A stretch of 64,000 bases of DNA from Pedobacter psychroterrae (GCF_004331695.1 NZ_SJSL01000001.1:930001-994000), one strand, 5' to 3'; positions 8,410 through 17,861 are shown, numbered from the stretch's first letter. Translations and numbers: made by a program. Notes: generated by a model from the sequence alone, not told the origin.

Positions 8410-9975
8410 TTATTCCAAAAGTAGTTCGTCAAGTGTTTTCTTAAAGGCAATGATATTGGTTTGGGCGAGCTCGGGATCTGAGCTTTCTGTAATTCTATCT
8501 CCGTTGGGCATGGCATAAACTTTTGGCGGGTTAGTAACAACCATTTCACCTTTTTTATCAATTACCAATTGCAGGGGATAACCAAGAATATTGTAATGCT
8601 GTATGATTGGGTGTTGCGAGCCTAGTCCGTTGGTATACAGGTTAACGGCCTGGTTGGATGTGTATTTGCCAGAACGGACGCTTTTTATCCATTTTTCTTT
8701 GTCCTGATCGATAGATACAGAGATGAAAACGACATCCTTTTCTTGATACCCATCAAAGATTGGCTTCATGGCGGTATGTAGCGTGATGCAATTGGAGCAT
8801 CCGGTATACCAAAAGTCAATTACTACCACTTTACCGCGATAGTCTTCAAGGGACCTCACGGTTCCGCTTTCATCCCGCAATTTAAATGGATAGGCACTAA
8901 ATTGCTTACTTTTCCAAACCTTAAGTTCATGTCTAAATCTATTCTCCTGCATGTTCATCAGCGCTTGGTCGACGGATTTTCTAATTTCTGTTGAATAGAA
9001 TCTATTCATACGCTGAAAGCAGATGAGCAGCAATTTATCTCTTAAAACCCCACTGTAGTTTTTTATCAATGGTTTGTAAATCGTTTGAAATGAATCACCC
9101 TTATCTAAGGAACCGGTCTGACTGAATAGCTGAGCGCTGAGTAAATTTCTGGAAAATACCATATCTGCATAGTAGGCAGATTCATTTAAAAGTGTGGAAT
9201 CTTTTAAAGTGATCAATGGTAATAAATTCGATTGCTGGAAAAACATTTGGGCTGCCTTTTGTCCTTCCTCACTACTGTAACATAAAAAAACAAGAGAACT
9301 CCAGAATTGGTTCCAGCCTTGTGACACTGCATCCAGGTATAGCTGCTGGTAGGTTTGCTCTGGAATATGGGGTTTGTAACTGTACAAGATAGCAAGTTGG
9401 GACTGTATGGCAAGTTCCAATGTTGTCTTTTTAAGCTCGATATTTTCGGCAAATGCTTTCAGTCCAGCTAGTTCTCCTGCCCTGCTGAGCATACTTTCCG
9501 GCTGAACAGGGATGTTATACATTCTGTATTGACAATTTAGTCTATCTGCATTCCTGCCAGTAAACTTGATAACGCCGTCAGGTCGAATGAACATGGTAAT
9601 ATCATCTCCTGGTTCAAACAGGTACAGCTCTTTGCTGTAGTTATGAAATACCTGCCGTGCAGGAAAGCTGACAGGATAAAGTATCCCGGAATTGTATTTG
9701 GCACCTTTATATTCCATCTCAAAGGACACGTAGGTCATTGCTGTTGATGGAATCTGGATGCTGAATCTTCCAAGTGAATCAATTATGGTTCTCACGGACC
9801 TGGGACTGCCTGATATGTTGCTAGTCAGCGGCATGTTTACAATAAGCGTGCTGTTTCCAAAAAAGCGCGTCACTGCGGTGTCTACGACACCTGAAATCGT
9901 GAAGCTTGTGTCTTGACTATAACCAACTCCACTTTTTAGAAACAGGAAAATTAATATTAATCGTATAGTTTTCAT
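8410..9975 (-). CDS. TlpA-like periplasmic thiol-disulfide protein
   Basis: A 521-residue exported protein: signal peptide MKTIRLILIFLFLKSGVGYSQ, an N-terminal beta-rich region (residues 25-130), a helical middle, and a C-terminal TlpA/AhpC-TSA thioredoxin domain (about 365-515). The active site is CSNC in VVVIDFWYTGCSNCITLH, and a cis-Pro loop is seen at GYPLQLV. It is the third gene of a SusC-SusD-TlpA operon, 25 bases behind SusD. Such large TlpA proteins in Sus-like loci are thought to keep exported or imported proteins reduced, but the partner is unknown. Confidence 0.88.
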   Translation of the reverse strand: MKTIRLILIFLFLKSGVGYSQDTSFTISGVVDTAVTRFFGNSTLIVNMPLTSNISGSPRSVRTIIDSLGRFSIQIPSTAMTYVSFEMEYKGAKYNSGILYPVSFPARQVFHNYSKELYLFEPGDDITMFIRPDGVIKFTGRNADRLNCQYRMYNIPVQPESMLSRAGELAGLKAFAENIELKKTTLELAIQSQLAILYSYKPHIPEQTYQQLYLDAVSQGWNQFWSSLVFLCYSSEEGQKAAQMFFQQSNLLPLITLKDSTLLNESAYYADMVFSRNLLSAQLFSQTGSLDKGDSFQTIYKPLIKNYSGVLRDKLLLICFQRMNRFYSTEIRKSVDQALMNMQENRFRHELKVWKSKQFSAYPFKLRDESGTVRSLEDYRGKVVVIDFWYTGCSNCITLHTAMKPIFDGYQEKDVVFISVSIDQDKEKWIKSVRSGKYTSNQAVNLYTNGLGSQHPIIQHYNILGYPLQLVIDKKGEMVVTNPPKVYAMPNGDRITESSDPELAQTNIIAFKKTLDELLLE

Positions 9976-10000
9976 CTTCTTTGCTTTGTGCTTTTTCTAA

Positions 10001-11368
10001 TCATCTCATATTTTGAGTGATGCCACTGAGTACGATTTCATCATCAGGAATCGGCATCACATATTTGGGACTATTGGGTTCGAGTGTGTAGTTCTGCCCG
10101 TTAAGTACCCGTGTCAGGACGATGTTTCGACCCTCCAGGTTGAGTCTTTTAAGGTCAGTCCAACGCAGGCTGCGCCAGACCAGCGCTTTGCGTCTTTCAG
10201 TGAGAATTAGTTCCAGGGTTTCCTGAGGTGATTCAGCTGTTCTGGGAAGAAAGGTCCCTGTTTGAGTGCGGGATTGGATTAGTGTGTTGAGTAGGGTAAG
10301 CGCCTGATCTTTTTCGCTGCGGCGGGCCAGACATTCAGCTTTAATGAGGTACATTTCATCAGTGGCAAGCCCAGTGAAAGGAATCTGGGAAATGTTGTTT
10401 ATTGCTTTAGGGTTATAGTTACCGGCTGCGTTTTGACGAAAATAGATCGGCAGGCGAAGGTCATTTGAGGAATAGAGTCCAATTAGTTCCGGATCTACCC
10501 CATAGACGACCGAATTAAATGCTGCTGTCTGCGTGTAGAGACTGAGATTCATTTCTGAGAAATAAATCGTTTCCACACTATTGTAGTCAAAGGCGCCGAA
10601 TGCGGTTAGGCTTAGGTTGTTGAAATCAGTCAAAACTGAGTACAGGGCTAGCGCTTTATCTGCATTTTCTTCAGCTTGGGGATATTGCCGCATGCTTAAG
10701 TATACCCTGGCTAGAAATGCATAGGCCGCTACTTTTGAGGGTCGGTTTCGCTTTCCTGGGATGATGTCCTGTTGCAGCAGTTCAGCTGATTGGGTAGCGT
10801 CCCGGATTATTTGCTCGTACGTTTGCTGCACGCTGGCCCGTGGCTCAATTTGGTCTATACCAGCATTAAGCTTGATTGGTATTCCTAAGTCGGTTGTTGA
10901 GGTTTGGGTGTCAAAGGCTTTGCTAAAAGTACTTACCAGGGCATAGTGGCTGTATGCCCTGACAAATAATGCCCACCCTTTGACTATTGCTTTCGCCGGG
11001 TCGTTACTGCCAGGCTGCTGTTCTAGCACTCCCAGCACCGAATTGGCATAAAATATGGCTTTGTATGGGGTCAGCCAGTCGGTGATCTGGGTTTGGCCCT
11101 GGAAAATGTCTTTTTCCCAGAGGTAGGTGGTCCGCCCGGTAACGTTGCGCAGCGACAGGAAATCGGTCTGACTTGGGATGAAATATTCGTCTGCGGAAAG
11201 CTGCGCCAATGAGGGTGTAAGGTTCATTACTGCGTTGTTGTTTTCTAGGAGGCTTTCCAGGTCTTTGATCGATGATGGCACGACAAGGCTGCTTTCCGGC
11301 TTAAGTTCGAGTTTTTTTGTGCAGCTAATTAGCACCAGCAGGTAAAATAGTATGCTTATTTTTTTCAT
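10001..11368 (-). CDS. RagB/SusD family nutrient-uptake lipoprotein
   Basis: A 455-residue SusD homologue. The lipobox LISC follows a 15-residue signal peptide. The SusD-like N-terminal region contains KGWALFVRAYSHYALVSTFSKAF, and the C-terminal domain has EMYLIKAECLARRSEKDQALTLLN and ERRKALVWRSLRWTDLKRLN. It starts four bases after the stop of the SusC gene, so translation is probably coupled. It should form the surface lid over that receptor. Confidence 0.92.
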   Translation of the reverse strand: MKKISILFYLLVLISCTKKLELKPESSLVVPSSIKDLESLLENNNAVMNLTPSLAQLSADEYFIPSQTDFLSLRNVTGRTTYLWEKDIFQGQTQITDWLTPYKAIFYANSVLGVLEQQPGSNDPAKAIVKGWALFVRAYSHYALVSTFSKAFDTQTSTTDLGIPIKLNAGIDQIEPRASVQQTYEQIIRDATQSAELLQQDIIPGKRNRPSKVAAYAFLARVYLSMRQYPQAEENADKALALYSVLTDFNNLSLTAFGAFDYNSVETIYFSEMNLSLYTQTAAFNSVVYGVDPELIGLYSSNDLRLPIYFRQNAAGNYNPKAINNISQIPFTGLATDEMYLIKAECLARRSEKDQALTLLNTLIQSRTQTGTFLPRTAESPQETLELILTERRKALVWRSLRWTDLKRLNLEGRNIVLTRVLNGQNYTLEPNSPKYVMPIPDDEIVLSGITQNMR

Positions 11369-11372
11369 AATT

Positions 11373-14300
11373 TTAGAATTTTAGGTTTATTCCAACGGAA
11401 AGGCTTAATGGGTGTGGATATCCATTCAGGTAATCAGGATCAATTTTTTGATCTGTAGCCTTCCAGATCAGCCCCATGTTTTTGGCGTACAAGAATATGC
11501 TGGCGCTACTTAATCCGAGTTTTTGGATCGGCAGGCCTTCAGGACTGTAAGCGAAGCGCAGATCCTGAAGGCGGATGTGGTCGGCTTTTTCAACCAGATC
11601 TTCACTTGCCTGGAAAAAGCTATTAGCGCTGTTATTGGCTGGGAAGTTTAAGGCAGGTATTTTTGTGAGGGCTTCATCGCCGGGCTTCTGCCATCGTTCC
11701 CCATAGCCATCCATGCGGAAAGTATATAGGTTCCCGGAAAATACCTGGCTTCGGCGGAAGAAATAGTCCAGTTTATAGCTGATATTAACCGATAATTCAA
11801 ACTGATGGTATGTGAAGGTGTTGATCAGACTGCCGAAGTAAGTAGGGCTGGAGGAGCCATGGTAGCGAAGTTCACCTGGATTTTGGTTAGTTATAATCGC
11901 TGAATAATCCTTGCTGATTTCTCCGTTCAGGTAGCCTCGTGGTGCTCCGTTTGCGTCAAGTCCGGCCGAGGGAAAGCTAAACACAGCATTATAGGGATAG
12001 CCTTCCAGCGGATTGTTGTAATTACCGGAGACGATACTTAGATTATTGCCCTGTTTAGCCTTGTAGCTGGTTACTTTATCACTGGCGTAGCTTAATAAGT
12101 AAGTAGACTGCCATTGGAAGTTACCACTTAGGTTTTTGCTATTGAGCAGTAGATCCAGACCTCGGGTGCGAAGGCCGGCGGTGTTTCCCTTGAAAGATAC
12201 AATACCCGTTTGCATGGCGATGGGGCTGTTTCCAATAAGATCCTGGCCATCTTTCCTGTACAGGTCTATACTGCCATTTAATGTATTGTTTCTTGATGCG
12301 AAATCCAGCCCAAGATTCCATGTCCTGGATTTTTCCCAGGTCAATGAGGGGTTTGGTGGGTTTAGGATTCTTGCGTAGTTACTTCCCCATGGGTTGTTTA
12401 GCCCATAGTTAACCACTGTTAGTAGTCCGGAAATGGTTTTGTCCGTATTACCGTTATATCCGTAGGTTGCACGAAAGCTCAGGATTGGCAGCAGGTCAAG
12501 ATGATAAAATGATTCGTTTGCTATATTCCAGACAAGTCCGGTTGACCACAGTGGCACGCCTTTTTGACTGGCTTTCACCCCAAAAATGTTGCTTTCGTCC
12601 TTCCGTGCACTTGCCGATAGGGTATATTTGTTAAGGTAGGTATAAGCGATATTGGTATAGTAAGATTGATTGATATTGGTAAAGTTGTATTGGCGGGGTG
12701 CGGTTGTGATCTGCTCGGATAGTCCGGGGTCATAGAAGTATGGATAATAACTTCTGGGATTGATAAGCTGGTTGCCGTTGGTAGCAGTTTCAGGATCGTA
12801 CCCGTACAGGGTCATGCCGGTGTTGTAGATTCTGCCATCACTTCCTTCGTATCCTGCGATGGCATTGATTGCATGGTCTTCTCCAAGAACCGCATTATAG
12901 CTCAATTGAAATCGTAGGATTTGAGAGTTGGTTTTCTGGCTTTCCTCTTGTTGGATTCCGCCAATGGGAATCACCCTGTTTGTCTGGATTCCGGAGATAG
13001 AACTGTAACGGTTGATCAGGTTTCTTGCGTAGTAGTCCTGCTCCTGGTAAAGGCGCTGGAGATCGCCATTTTCGTTTAGGTATTGATAGGAACCTGATAC
13101 TGTTAAGGATTTCAGGATCCGATAATCGGCTCCGACGTTGATCTTGTACTGGATACGCTGGTCTGATTGGTTAGGTTCGCGTTCATCTAATGGCCGATAA
13201 TTCCAGTCCAGTAGTTTGCCACGTCCAGCAGTGTCGATGTAGTTTTGACGAAGGGCGCCTGTTAAGGCGAGCGATTCCCCGTTAATTCCCATCAAACCTT
13301 CGTAGGGGCTGAAAGGCAAATAGGTGTCAAATTTTTCGCGGGCTGTCCCCGAACTGAAATTGACTTGGCCGGTAAGTTTGAGCTTTTCATTAAGGAGTAA
13401 GTAGGAATTGTTGGCATTCAGGCTGATGCGTTCATAGTTGGAGCTAACCTGGCTTTCCAGGTTTTTGTCATACCCTGCTGAGAAATAGTACTGGTTACTT
13501 GATCCACCCCCTTTTAGATTCAGTTGGTATTGCCGATATACCTGAGATCTATTTAGGTGACGATCGATATCTTTTCGTATGTCCTGCTGTTTTAGTGACT
13601 CAATCTGGCTTGCCGAATCAGCTGCACTAATTTGTCCTGCCTGCCGTTTAATGAAGGTTTCGACGGCCTGAGTCAAGGGACTGTATTTCCGATTAATTTC
13701 ATCAGTATAATAGCCTTTTGAAAATAGGAGTGCTTCCAGATCTATGTATTCTGAAGCGCTGAGCTGCGGGCTGTAAAAGATATCGAGTTTTGCGGTTCCT
13801 GTAAGTGTGGAGGAAGCTTCTATGACCATAGGTTGATTGAACTTTCCGTTTTTAGAAGTAAGTACGATAACGCCGTTTCCGGCCCGCGTTCCCCATATGG
13901 AGGCGGCTGCAGCGTCTTTTAGTATGGTGATGCTGGTGATATCTGCCGGATTTATCTGGTCAATGCTGCCTTCGTAGGGGAAACCGTCTAATACAATGAG
14001 GGGCTCAGTGTTGGCGAAGATAGTGCTTCGTCCTCTTATGCTCAGCTTTGGATTGTTGGTAGCGGGCGCAAGGCCTCGATTTAGGATCATGCCGCTGCTT
14101 ACTGCTTCGAGTCGATCAAGGATGTTGATGCCGACATTTCGATTGATAGTTTTGTTGTCAATCTGCGTGAAAGATCCGCTCGCTCGTTCTTTAGGTAGGG
14201 TTTGATATCCTGTACTTATTTCTACCAGGTCCAGCACGTTTTCTTCCGATGCTAAGATGACCGTTTCATACGCTAATGGTTTGTCTACCGGAACCTCTCT

Positions 14301-14546
14301 GGTAACGTACCCGATAAAGGTGATGACCAGAGTATCGGTTAGCTTGACGTCTTGTAGTGTGAATGTGCCTGAAGTATTGGAAGTTGCATACTTGTTGGTA
14401 TGCTTTATTCTTACCGATGCTGAGGGTATTGGCTTTTGTTTTTCGTCTATTATCCGACCTTGAATATTCGCCTGTTTCTCTTGTGATTTTGCGCTGAAAA
14501 TCAGGCAAAGCATGGCCAGTACGATGGTTGGTTTCGTTTTTTTCAT
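11373..14546 (-). CDS. SusC/RagA-type TonB-linked outer-membrane receptor
   Basis: The receptor has 1057 residues from the ATG at 14546; an upstream in-frame start at 14612 would add 22 residues with no signal-peptide character. After the signal peptide (MKKTKPTIVLAMLCLIFSAKSQ) comes a carboxypeptidase-regulatory-like domain (IQGRIIDEKQKPIPSASVRI onward). A SusC signature (DLVEISTGYQTLPKERASGSF) and a plug domain (RGRSTIFANTEPLIVLDGFPYEG) follow, then the beta-barrel ending in LSVGINLKF. It has no STN domain and no neighbouring sigma/FecR pair, so it is not controlled by trans-envelope signalling. It is first in the operon with SusD and TlpA. An inverted repeat AGGCAGG/CCTGCCT lies in its upstream region (14602-14642). 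Confidence 0.93.
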   Translation of the reverse strand: MKKTKPTIVLAMLCLIFSAKSQEKQANIQGRIIDEKQKPIPSASVRIKHTNKYATSNTSGTFTLQDVKLTDTLVITFIGYVTREVPVDKPLAYETVILASEENVLDLVEISTGYQTLPKERASGSFTQIDNKTINRNVGINILDRLEAVSSGMILNRGLAPATNNPKLSIRGRSTIFANTEPLIVLDGFPYEGSIDQINPADITSITILKDAAAASIWGTRAGNGVIVLTSKNGKFNQPMVIEASSTLTGTAKLDIFYSPQLSASEYIDLEALLFSKGYYTDEINRKYSPLTQAVETFIKRQAGQISAADSASQIESLKQQDIRKDIDRHLNRSQVYRQYQLNLKGGGSSNQYYFSAGYDKNLESQVSSNYERISLNANNSYLLLNEKLKLTGQVNFSSGTAREKFDTYLPFSPYEGLMGINGESLALTGALRQNYIDTAGRGKLLDWNYRPLDEREPNQSDQRIQYKINVGADYRILKSLTVSGSYQYLNENGDLQRLYQEQDYYARNLINRYSSISGIQTNRVIPIGGIQQEESQKTNSQILRFQLSYNAVLGEDHAINAIAGYEGSDGRIYNTGMTLYGYDPETATNGNQLINPRSYYPYFYDPGLSEQITTAPRQYNFTNINQSYYTNIAYTYLNKYTLSASARKDESNIFGVKASQKGVPLWSTGLVWNIANESFYHLDLLPILSFRATYGYNGNTDKTISGLLTVVNYGLNNPWGSNYARILNPPNPSLTWEKSRTWNLGLDFASRNNTLNGSIDLYRKDGQDLIGNSPIAMQTGIVSFKGNTAGLRTRGLDLLLNSKNLSGNFQWQSTYLLSYASDKVTSYKAKQGNNLSIVSGNYNNPLEGYPYNAVFSFPSAGLDANGAPRGYLNGEISKDYSAIITNQNPGELRYHGSSSPTYFGSLINTFTYHQFELSVNISYKLDYFFRRSQVFSGNLYTFRMDGYGERWQKPGDEALTKIPALNFPANNSANSFFQASEDLVEKADHIRLQDLRFAYSPEGLPIQKLGLSSASIFLYAKNMGLIWKATDQKIDPDYLNGYPHPLSLSVGINLKF

Positions 14547-14787
14547 GTTTAGTTTTTTGAATTTGGTTAGCTGATTGAATAAAAAGGTGCTAAGCAAAGC
14601 GAGGCAGGACATTTCTGTTCCCTAAAACTTCATTGCCTGCCTGCTTTGTATTAAGATGGGTTAATCTGGTGGGCAGATTATAAGGGTGTAATCATGAACG
14701 TAATAGTTTTTGGTTCTCATATTTATTTCAAAAATGTGAAAATCTATATGAGTCATTAAAAGTTAGAAGCACAATAGGCGTGTACAC

Positions 14788-14920
14788 CTGACTTTTCGCT
14801 TGTGAGGCCCTGAGTTGCCCTGGAACGAATAAGCCGGGCGCCACGCCCATAGCGTGAGCGCACCATACTTATCGCCTTGTTCCATTGAAAATTCTCAGGT
14901 TTTCACAAGCAAGACTCTAA
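14788..14920 (+). ncRNA. ssrS: Long rod-like structured RNA, candidate 6S RNA
   Basis: Nested complementary arms build one long interrupted hairpin. GCTTGTG (14798-14804) pairs with CACAAGC (14904-14910), CCTGAG (14809-14814) with CTCAGG (14894-14899), and GGAAC (14822-14826) with GTTCC (14879-14883). ATAAG (14829-14833) pairs with CTTAT (14868-14872), and GCGCCACGC (14838-14846) with GCGTGAGCGC (14852-14861). An open central bubble lies between the CCTGAG and GGAAC stems, as in 6S RNA. Several extra pairs are G-U only if the plus strand is transcribed, which favours plus. The rest of the gene-free stretch 14547-15126 shows no gene. Ends are estimates. Confidence 0.5.
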
Positions 14921-15126
14921 GCGCAAATGCAGCCAATATTTTAGCAGAAGCGCAAATATAAATAATCAATAAAATTTAATCATAAATCAATTCAAAAATT
15001 AATAGGATACATATTGATTACTAATATACACATAGTGTGTCCAAAAAACAAATAATTGTGTTTAAAAGATCTCGAAAAGTAAATTTAAAGGAGATATTTT
15101 TCATACAAGATAAGGTGGGTTCAAAA

Positions 15127-15357
15127 GTGACAAAAACAACTTTAACAGATTTAGGCCTTTATTTAGGTAAGCGATCGATTAACAAGGCGGAAGTGTGTAA
15201 TAAGACTGGTATAAGTAAGACTAGAATGAGCAGACTGACAACCCAAACTAATGCGTTTCTGCGTGCTTCTGAACTCTACCTTATTGCGCTAGCCATCGAA
15301 GTAGATCCAGCAGTACTTCAAAAGGAACTGTATGGAAATTTAAAGCTTCTAAAATAA
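15127..15357 (+). CDS. Small helix-turn-helix (Cro/CI-like) DNA-binding protein
   Basis: A 76-residue protein from GTG 15127, made almost entirely of one Cro/CI-type helix-turn-helix (TDLGLYLGKRSINKAEVCNKTGISKTRMSRL) and a C-terminal helix. A longer reading from GTG 15037 adds 30 basic residues that do not resemble the family. It may act on the palindromic site at 15543. It lies 369 bases upstream of rteC on the same strand, at the left edge of the conjugation region. Confidence 0.65.
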   Translation: MTKTTLTDLGLYLGKRSINKAEVCNKTGISKTRMSRLTTQTNAFLRASELYLIALAIEVDPAVLQKELYGNLKLLK

Positions 15358-15725
15358 TACTTTATTTTTCTTGAATACCATTGCTAAATAACTTTTAGTC
15401 GCAACGTTCCATTTGGAAAACGCTGAGGGATTGAATTGAGAAAATTACAAAATTCAATGGGATGACGAAAGGCGGCAAGGATATCTAATCCTGTTTTTAG
15501 CACCCTAAAATCATAAAAATTACCCCAAATAAGCTTGTTTTTTGTAAGGATAAATCCTTACATCGTCAATTTAGGGGTTTTTCCTTACATTTTTTTGTTT
15601 TCATGTTTGCAATTTGGCTTCTGCTAAGCGAGATGCCTATGGATAAATTTTACTTTTTCCTGCAGATGTGAAATAAATAACAGCCAGTGAACGGGTGGCT
15701 GCGGGGTTTATTTAAATGATTCCTT
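15358..15725. other. Regulatory gap upstream of rteC
   Basis: There is no coding sequence in these 368 bases. The only structure I can support is the palindrome at 15543-15562 with a further half-site at 15582. The first 150 bases are AT-rich with no repeat that I can see. Confidence 0.5.
15543..15589. promoter_or_regulatory. Palindromic operator with an extra half-site
   Basis: TGTAAGGAT (15543-15551), an AA spacer, and ATCCTTACA (15554-15562) form a perfect 9-bp inverted repeat. A third copy of the half-site, TCCTTACA, sits at 15582-15589, two to three helix turns further on. This is how a dimeric regulator's operator with a flanking half-site looks. It lies about 140 bases upstream of rteC. 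Candidate binders are the small HTH protein at 15127 or RteC itself. Confidence 0.55.
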
Positions 15726-16589
15726 ATGAAGTTTGATGTGTATGAAAAGCTGTATGTACAGTTTGATGATGCGCTGGCAGGGCTGAAGACTGCTGGTTTT
15801 GATGCGGTGAAAGGCCTTGCTGAGTCGCTTGCGCTTTGCCGGAATTTTTTGGCGGAGTTGCGCTCGGAGGTTTTGCTGGAGGGTTTTGCGGATGAGGCTG
15901 ATGAAATTTACTTTTTTAAGCAGGTTAAGCCTAAGTTTTATGCGCTGAAGATTTTTCAGTTTGAGTTGTACGGTTTGGAAATGAATAGGCCGGTGGGCAC
16001 TAAGGAGATGCTACTTGGTTTTTACAGGGAAGAGCTGGCTTTCATTGCGCGCTTTTTTTCGGGACATTCAGGGGCTTATGATTATTTCCGTACGGGAAGG
16101 AGTGAGCTGGACCATTTTTACTTTGTGCGTGGTGCGGAGGTCGGGATGGTGTCGGTTCCGGAGATGCCTGATATTGATCCGCTGTTCTCTACTGCTATGG
16201 ATTACTTGTTTGCCCGGTTCATTGCGTATGAGGCTTTGCAGGTGGAGATCCTAAAGCGGATCGGGCTGCTGGATAGCTCGCTGGTGGCTAATGATGTGGC
16301 GATTGCTGACCGGGGGATCAAGTGGACGGGTAAGCTGGTGAACCTGGGTGAGCTGATTTACGGGCTGTATTATACGGGGCAGCTGAATCATGGAAATGCG
16401 CAGCTGTCGGAGATTGTGGCTTTGTTTGAGCGGATGTTTTTGGTGAAGATCAGGGATGTGCACCATACGTTCGGGGAGATCCGGGAGCGCAAGGTGAGTA
16501 GTCCTGCTAAATTTATCGATTCGATGGCTGCGGCGATTTTGCAGCGGGTGGACGAGGACCTGAAATATAAGCCGGGCAGCCGTTTGTGA
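15726..16589 (+). CDS. rteC: RteC family regulator of conjugative transposition
   Basis: A 287-residue protein with the overall make-up of RteC: acidic helical N-terminus, a middle section (EIYFFKQVKPKFYALKIFQFELYGLE), and a C-terminal winged-helix-like region (IKWTGKLVNLGELIYGLYYTGQLNHGNAQLSEIVALFERMFLVKI). In the CTnDOT family RteC activates the excision operon, but here no excision gene lies nearby. The gene is placed directly before the tra operon, so a direct role in tra expression is possible (inference). Confidence 0.85.
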   Translation: MKFDVYEKLYVQFDDALAGLKTAGFDAVKGLAESLALCRNFLAELRSEVLLEGFADEADEIYFFKQVKPKFYALKIFQFELYGLEMNRPVGTKEMLLGFYREELAFIARFFSGHSGAYDYFRTGRSELDHFYFVRGAEVGMVSVPEMPDIDPLFSTAMDYLFARFIAYEALQVEILKRIGLLDSSLVANDVAIADRGIKWTGKLVNLGELIYGLYYTGQLNHGNAQLSEIVALFERMFLVKIRDVHHTFGEIRERKVSSPAKFIDSMAAAILQRVDEDLKYKPGSRL

Positions 16590-16644
16590 GGAGTGCTGCT
16601 GGTTGGCCATTTCCCCCATAATCCCCCAGCGTGGGAATTAAGCT

Positions 16645-17541
16645 ATGGCGTTCGGCCAACCTTTGTCTGCCTTCAGCAATGGTGCTGCTGGTTTAAATCA
16701 AAGGCTTATGTTATCAAATTTTAGTTGGCTGGAGTATGGAACTTTTACCGGGATTTCCCTGCTCGTTTATTATGCGGTTGTGATTGCGCTGTACTACCAC
16801 CAGGAGGTGCTGCGCTGGTTTAGTGCCTTGGGTGCGGGGAAGCAAGAGGGATCGGTCGCAGGTCCGGCTGGCGCTGCTGAGGTGCCGATTGGGATTTCGG
16901 CGCGTCCTGATCTTTTGGGAAGGCCTGTACCTGAAGATGGCATGTCGAGCGTGGGTATGGATGAGCTGGACTTTGGAAGCAATGATGCCTTGTTGCAGGG
17001 TGAGCTCGCGGACCTGATGGATGAACTGGGTGAAACGTTTAGTTTGGCGCTGGAAAAAAGCTGGGACAAAAAGAAGGTTTTTACTTCCCTTTCGGAAATT
17101 GCGGAATGTTATTCTGCTGTGTTTACCTCTCCTTTGCGGGCCCAGGTGCTGGATTACATTACTTCCGAGGTGGATGAGAAGCTCGGGATCGGCTTTTCTA
17201 CTGCGGAACTGGAATCTGCGCTGTCTGCTAGGGTTCCGGGATGGGGTAAAATTCTTGCTGGAGGTACAGCGGTGCTTGCGTTCTTTGCCCAGGTCGCATT
17301 TGCTCAGGACGGGAATCAGGGGATTGCTGAGGCGACCAACAAAGTGGCAGGATACTTTGATACTGGTACGGATTTGATGTATGCCATCGGAGCAATTACT
17401 GGTCTGGTCGGGGCGGTGAAAGTGTATTCTAAGTGGAATGCCGGTGAGCCTGATACGGCCAAGGTGGCGACGGCCTGGTTTGGTAGCTGTATCTTCTTGG
17501 TGGTAGTGGCTACCGTGCTTAAATCGTTCTTCGGGATATGA
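16645..17541 (+). CDS. Fusion of a small conjugation membrane protein with TraE (DUF4134)
   Basis: This 298-residue protein joins two parts. Residues 22-65 hold one transmembrane helix (GTFTGISLLVYYAVVIALYY), followed by an acidic helical domain to about 190. Residues 195-298 are a complete TraE/DUF4134 protein that still carries its own signal-like helix (LAGGTAVLAFFAQVAFAQ) and two more helices (LMYAIGAITGLVGAVKVYSKW; WFGSCIFLVVVATVL). DUF4134 is usually a separate protein of about 100 residues. A second ATG at 16708 is a plausible start. The stop overlaps the next gene by four bases (ATGA), so the fusion reads as one intact frame. Confidence 0.82.
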   Translation: MAFGQPLSAFSNGAAGLNQRLMLSNFSWLEYGTFTGISLLVYYAVVIALYYHQEVLRWFSALGAGKQEGSVAGPAGAAEVPIGISARPDLLGRPVPEDGMSSVGMDELDFGSNDALLQGELADLMDELGETFSLALEKSWDKKKVFTSLSEIAECYSAVFTSPLRAQVLDYITSEVDEKLGIGFSTAELESALSARVPGWGKILAGGTAVLAFFAQVAFAQDGNQGIAEATNKVAGYFDTGTDLMYAIGAITGLVGAVKVYSKWNAGEPDTAKVATAWFGSCIFLVVVATVLKSFFGI

Positions 17542-17861
17542 GCAGCGTTTATCAGATCAATAAGGGCGTTGGAAGGGCGATGGAGTTTCGCGGGTTGAAA
17601 GCGCAGTACATTGGCTTTCTTGCAGGTGGACTGGTTGGCTTGCTGCTGCTCTTTGCTGCTTTGTATATCGCTGGTGTTAACCTGTATTGGCTGATCGGTC
17701 TGATCGGGGGACTTGGATTTCTGCTCTTTACGGTGGTGTTTCGCATGAGTGCTAAGTACGGCCAGCACGGGCTTTTAAAGAAACTGGCCAGGCGGAGTAT
17801 TCCTACTTCCCTGATCAGCCGGAGCCGTCATTTATTCACTTCTTTAAATTCTTCTGTATGA
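17538..17861 (+). CDS. Conjugation protein TraF (DUF4133)
   Basis: A 107-residue inner-membrane protein with two adjacent transmembrane helices (about 28-50 and 54-75) and a basic C-terminus. It has the size and layout of the VirB3-like DUF4133 TraF of Bacteroidetes transposons. It is joined by ATGA overlaps to the genes on both sides, as VirB3 is to VirB4 in other systems. Confidence 0.85.
   Translation: MSSVYQINKGVGRAMEFRGLKAQYIGFLAGGLVGLLLLFAALYIAGVNLYWLIGLIGGLGFLLFTVVFRMSAKYGQHGLLKKLARRSIPTSLISRSRHLFTSLNSSV

Noticed and set aside
14788..14920. tmRNA, RNase P RNA, SRP RNA or a tRNA for the structured region
   Set aside because: There is no tRNA-like CCA end or tag-peptide frame, no SRP tetraloop motif, and the element is far too short for RNase P.
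17316..17768. Minus-strand frame of 150 codons across the TraE/TraF junction
   Set aside because: It is antisense to two conserved, overlapping tra genes and lacks any recognisable protein feature.
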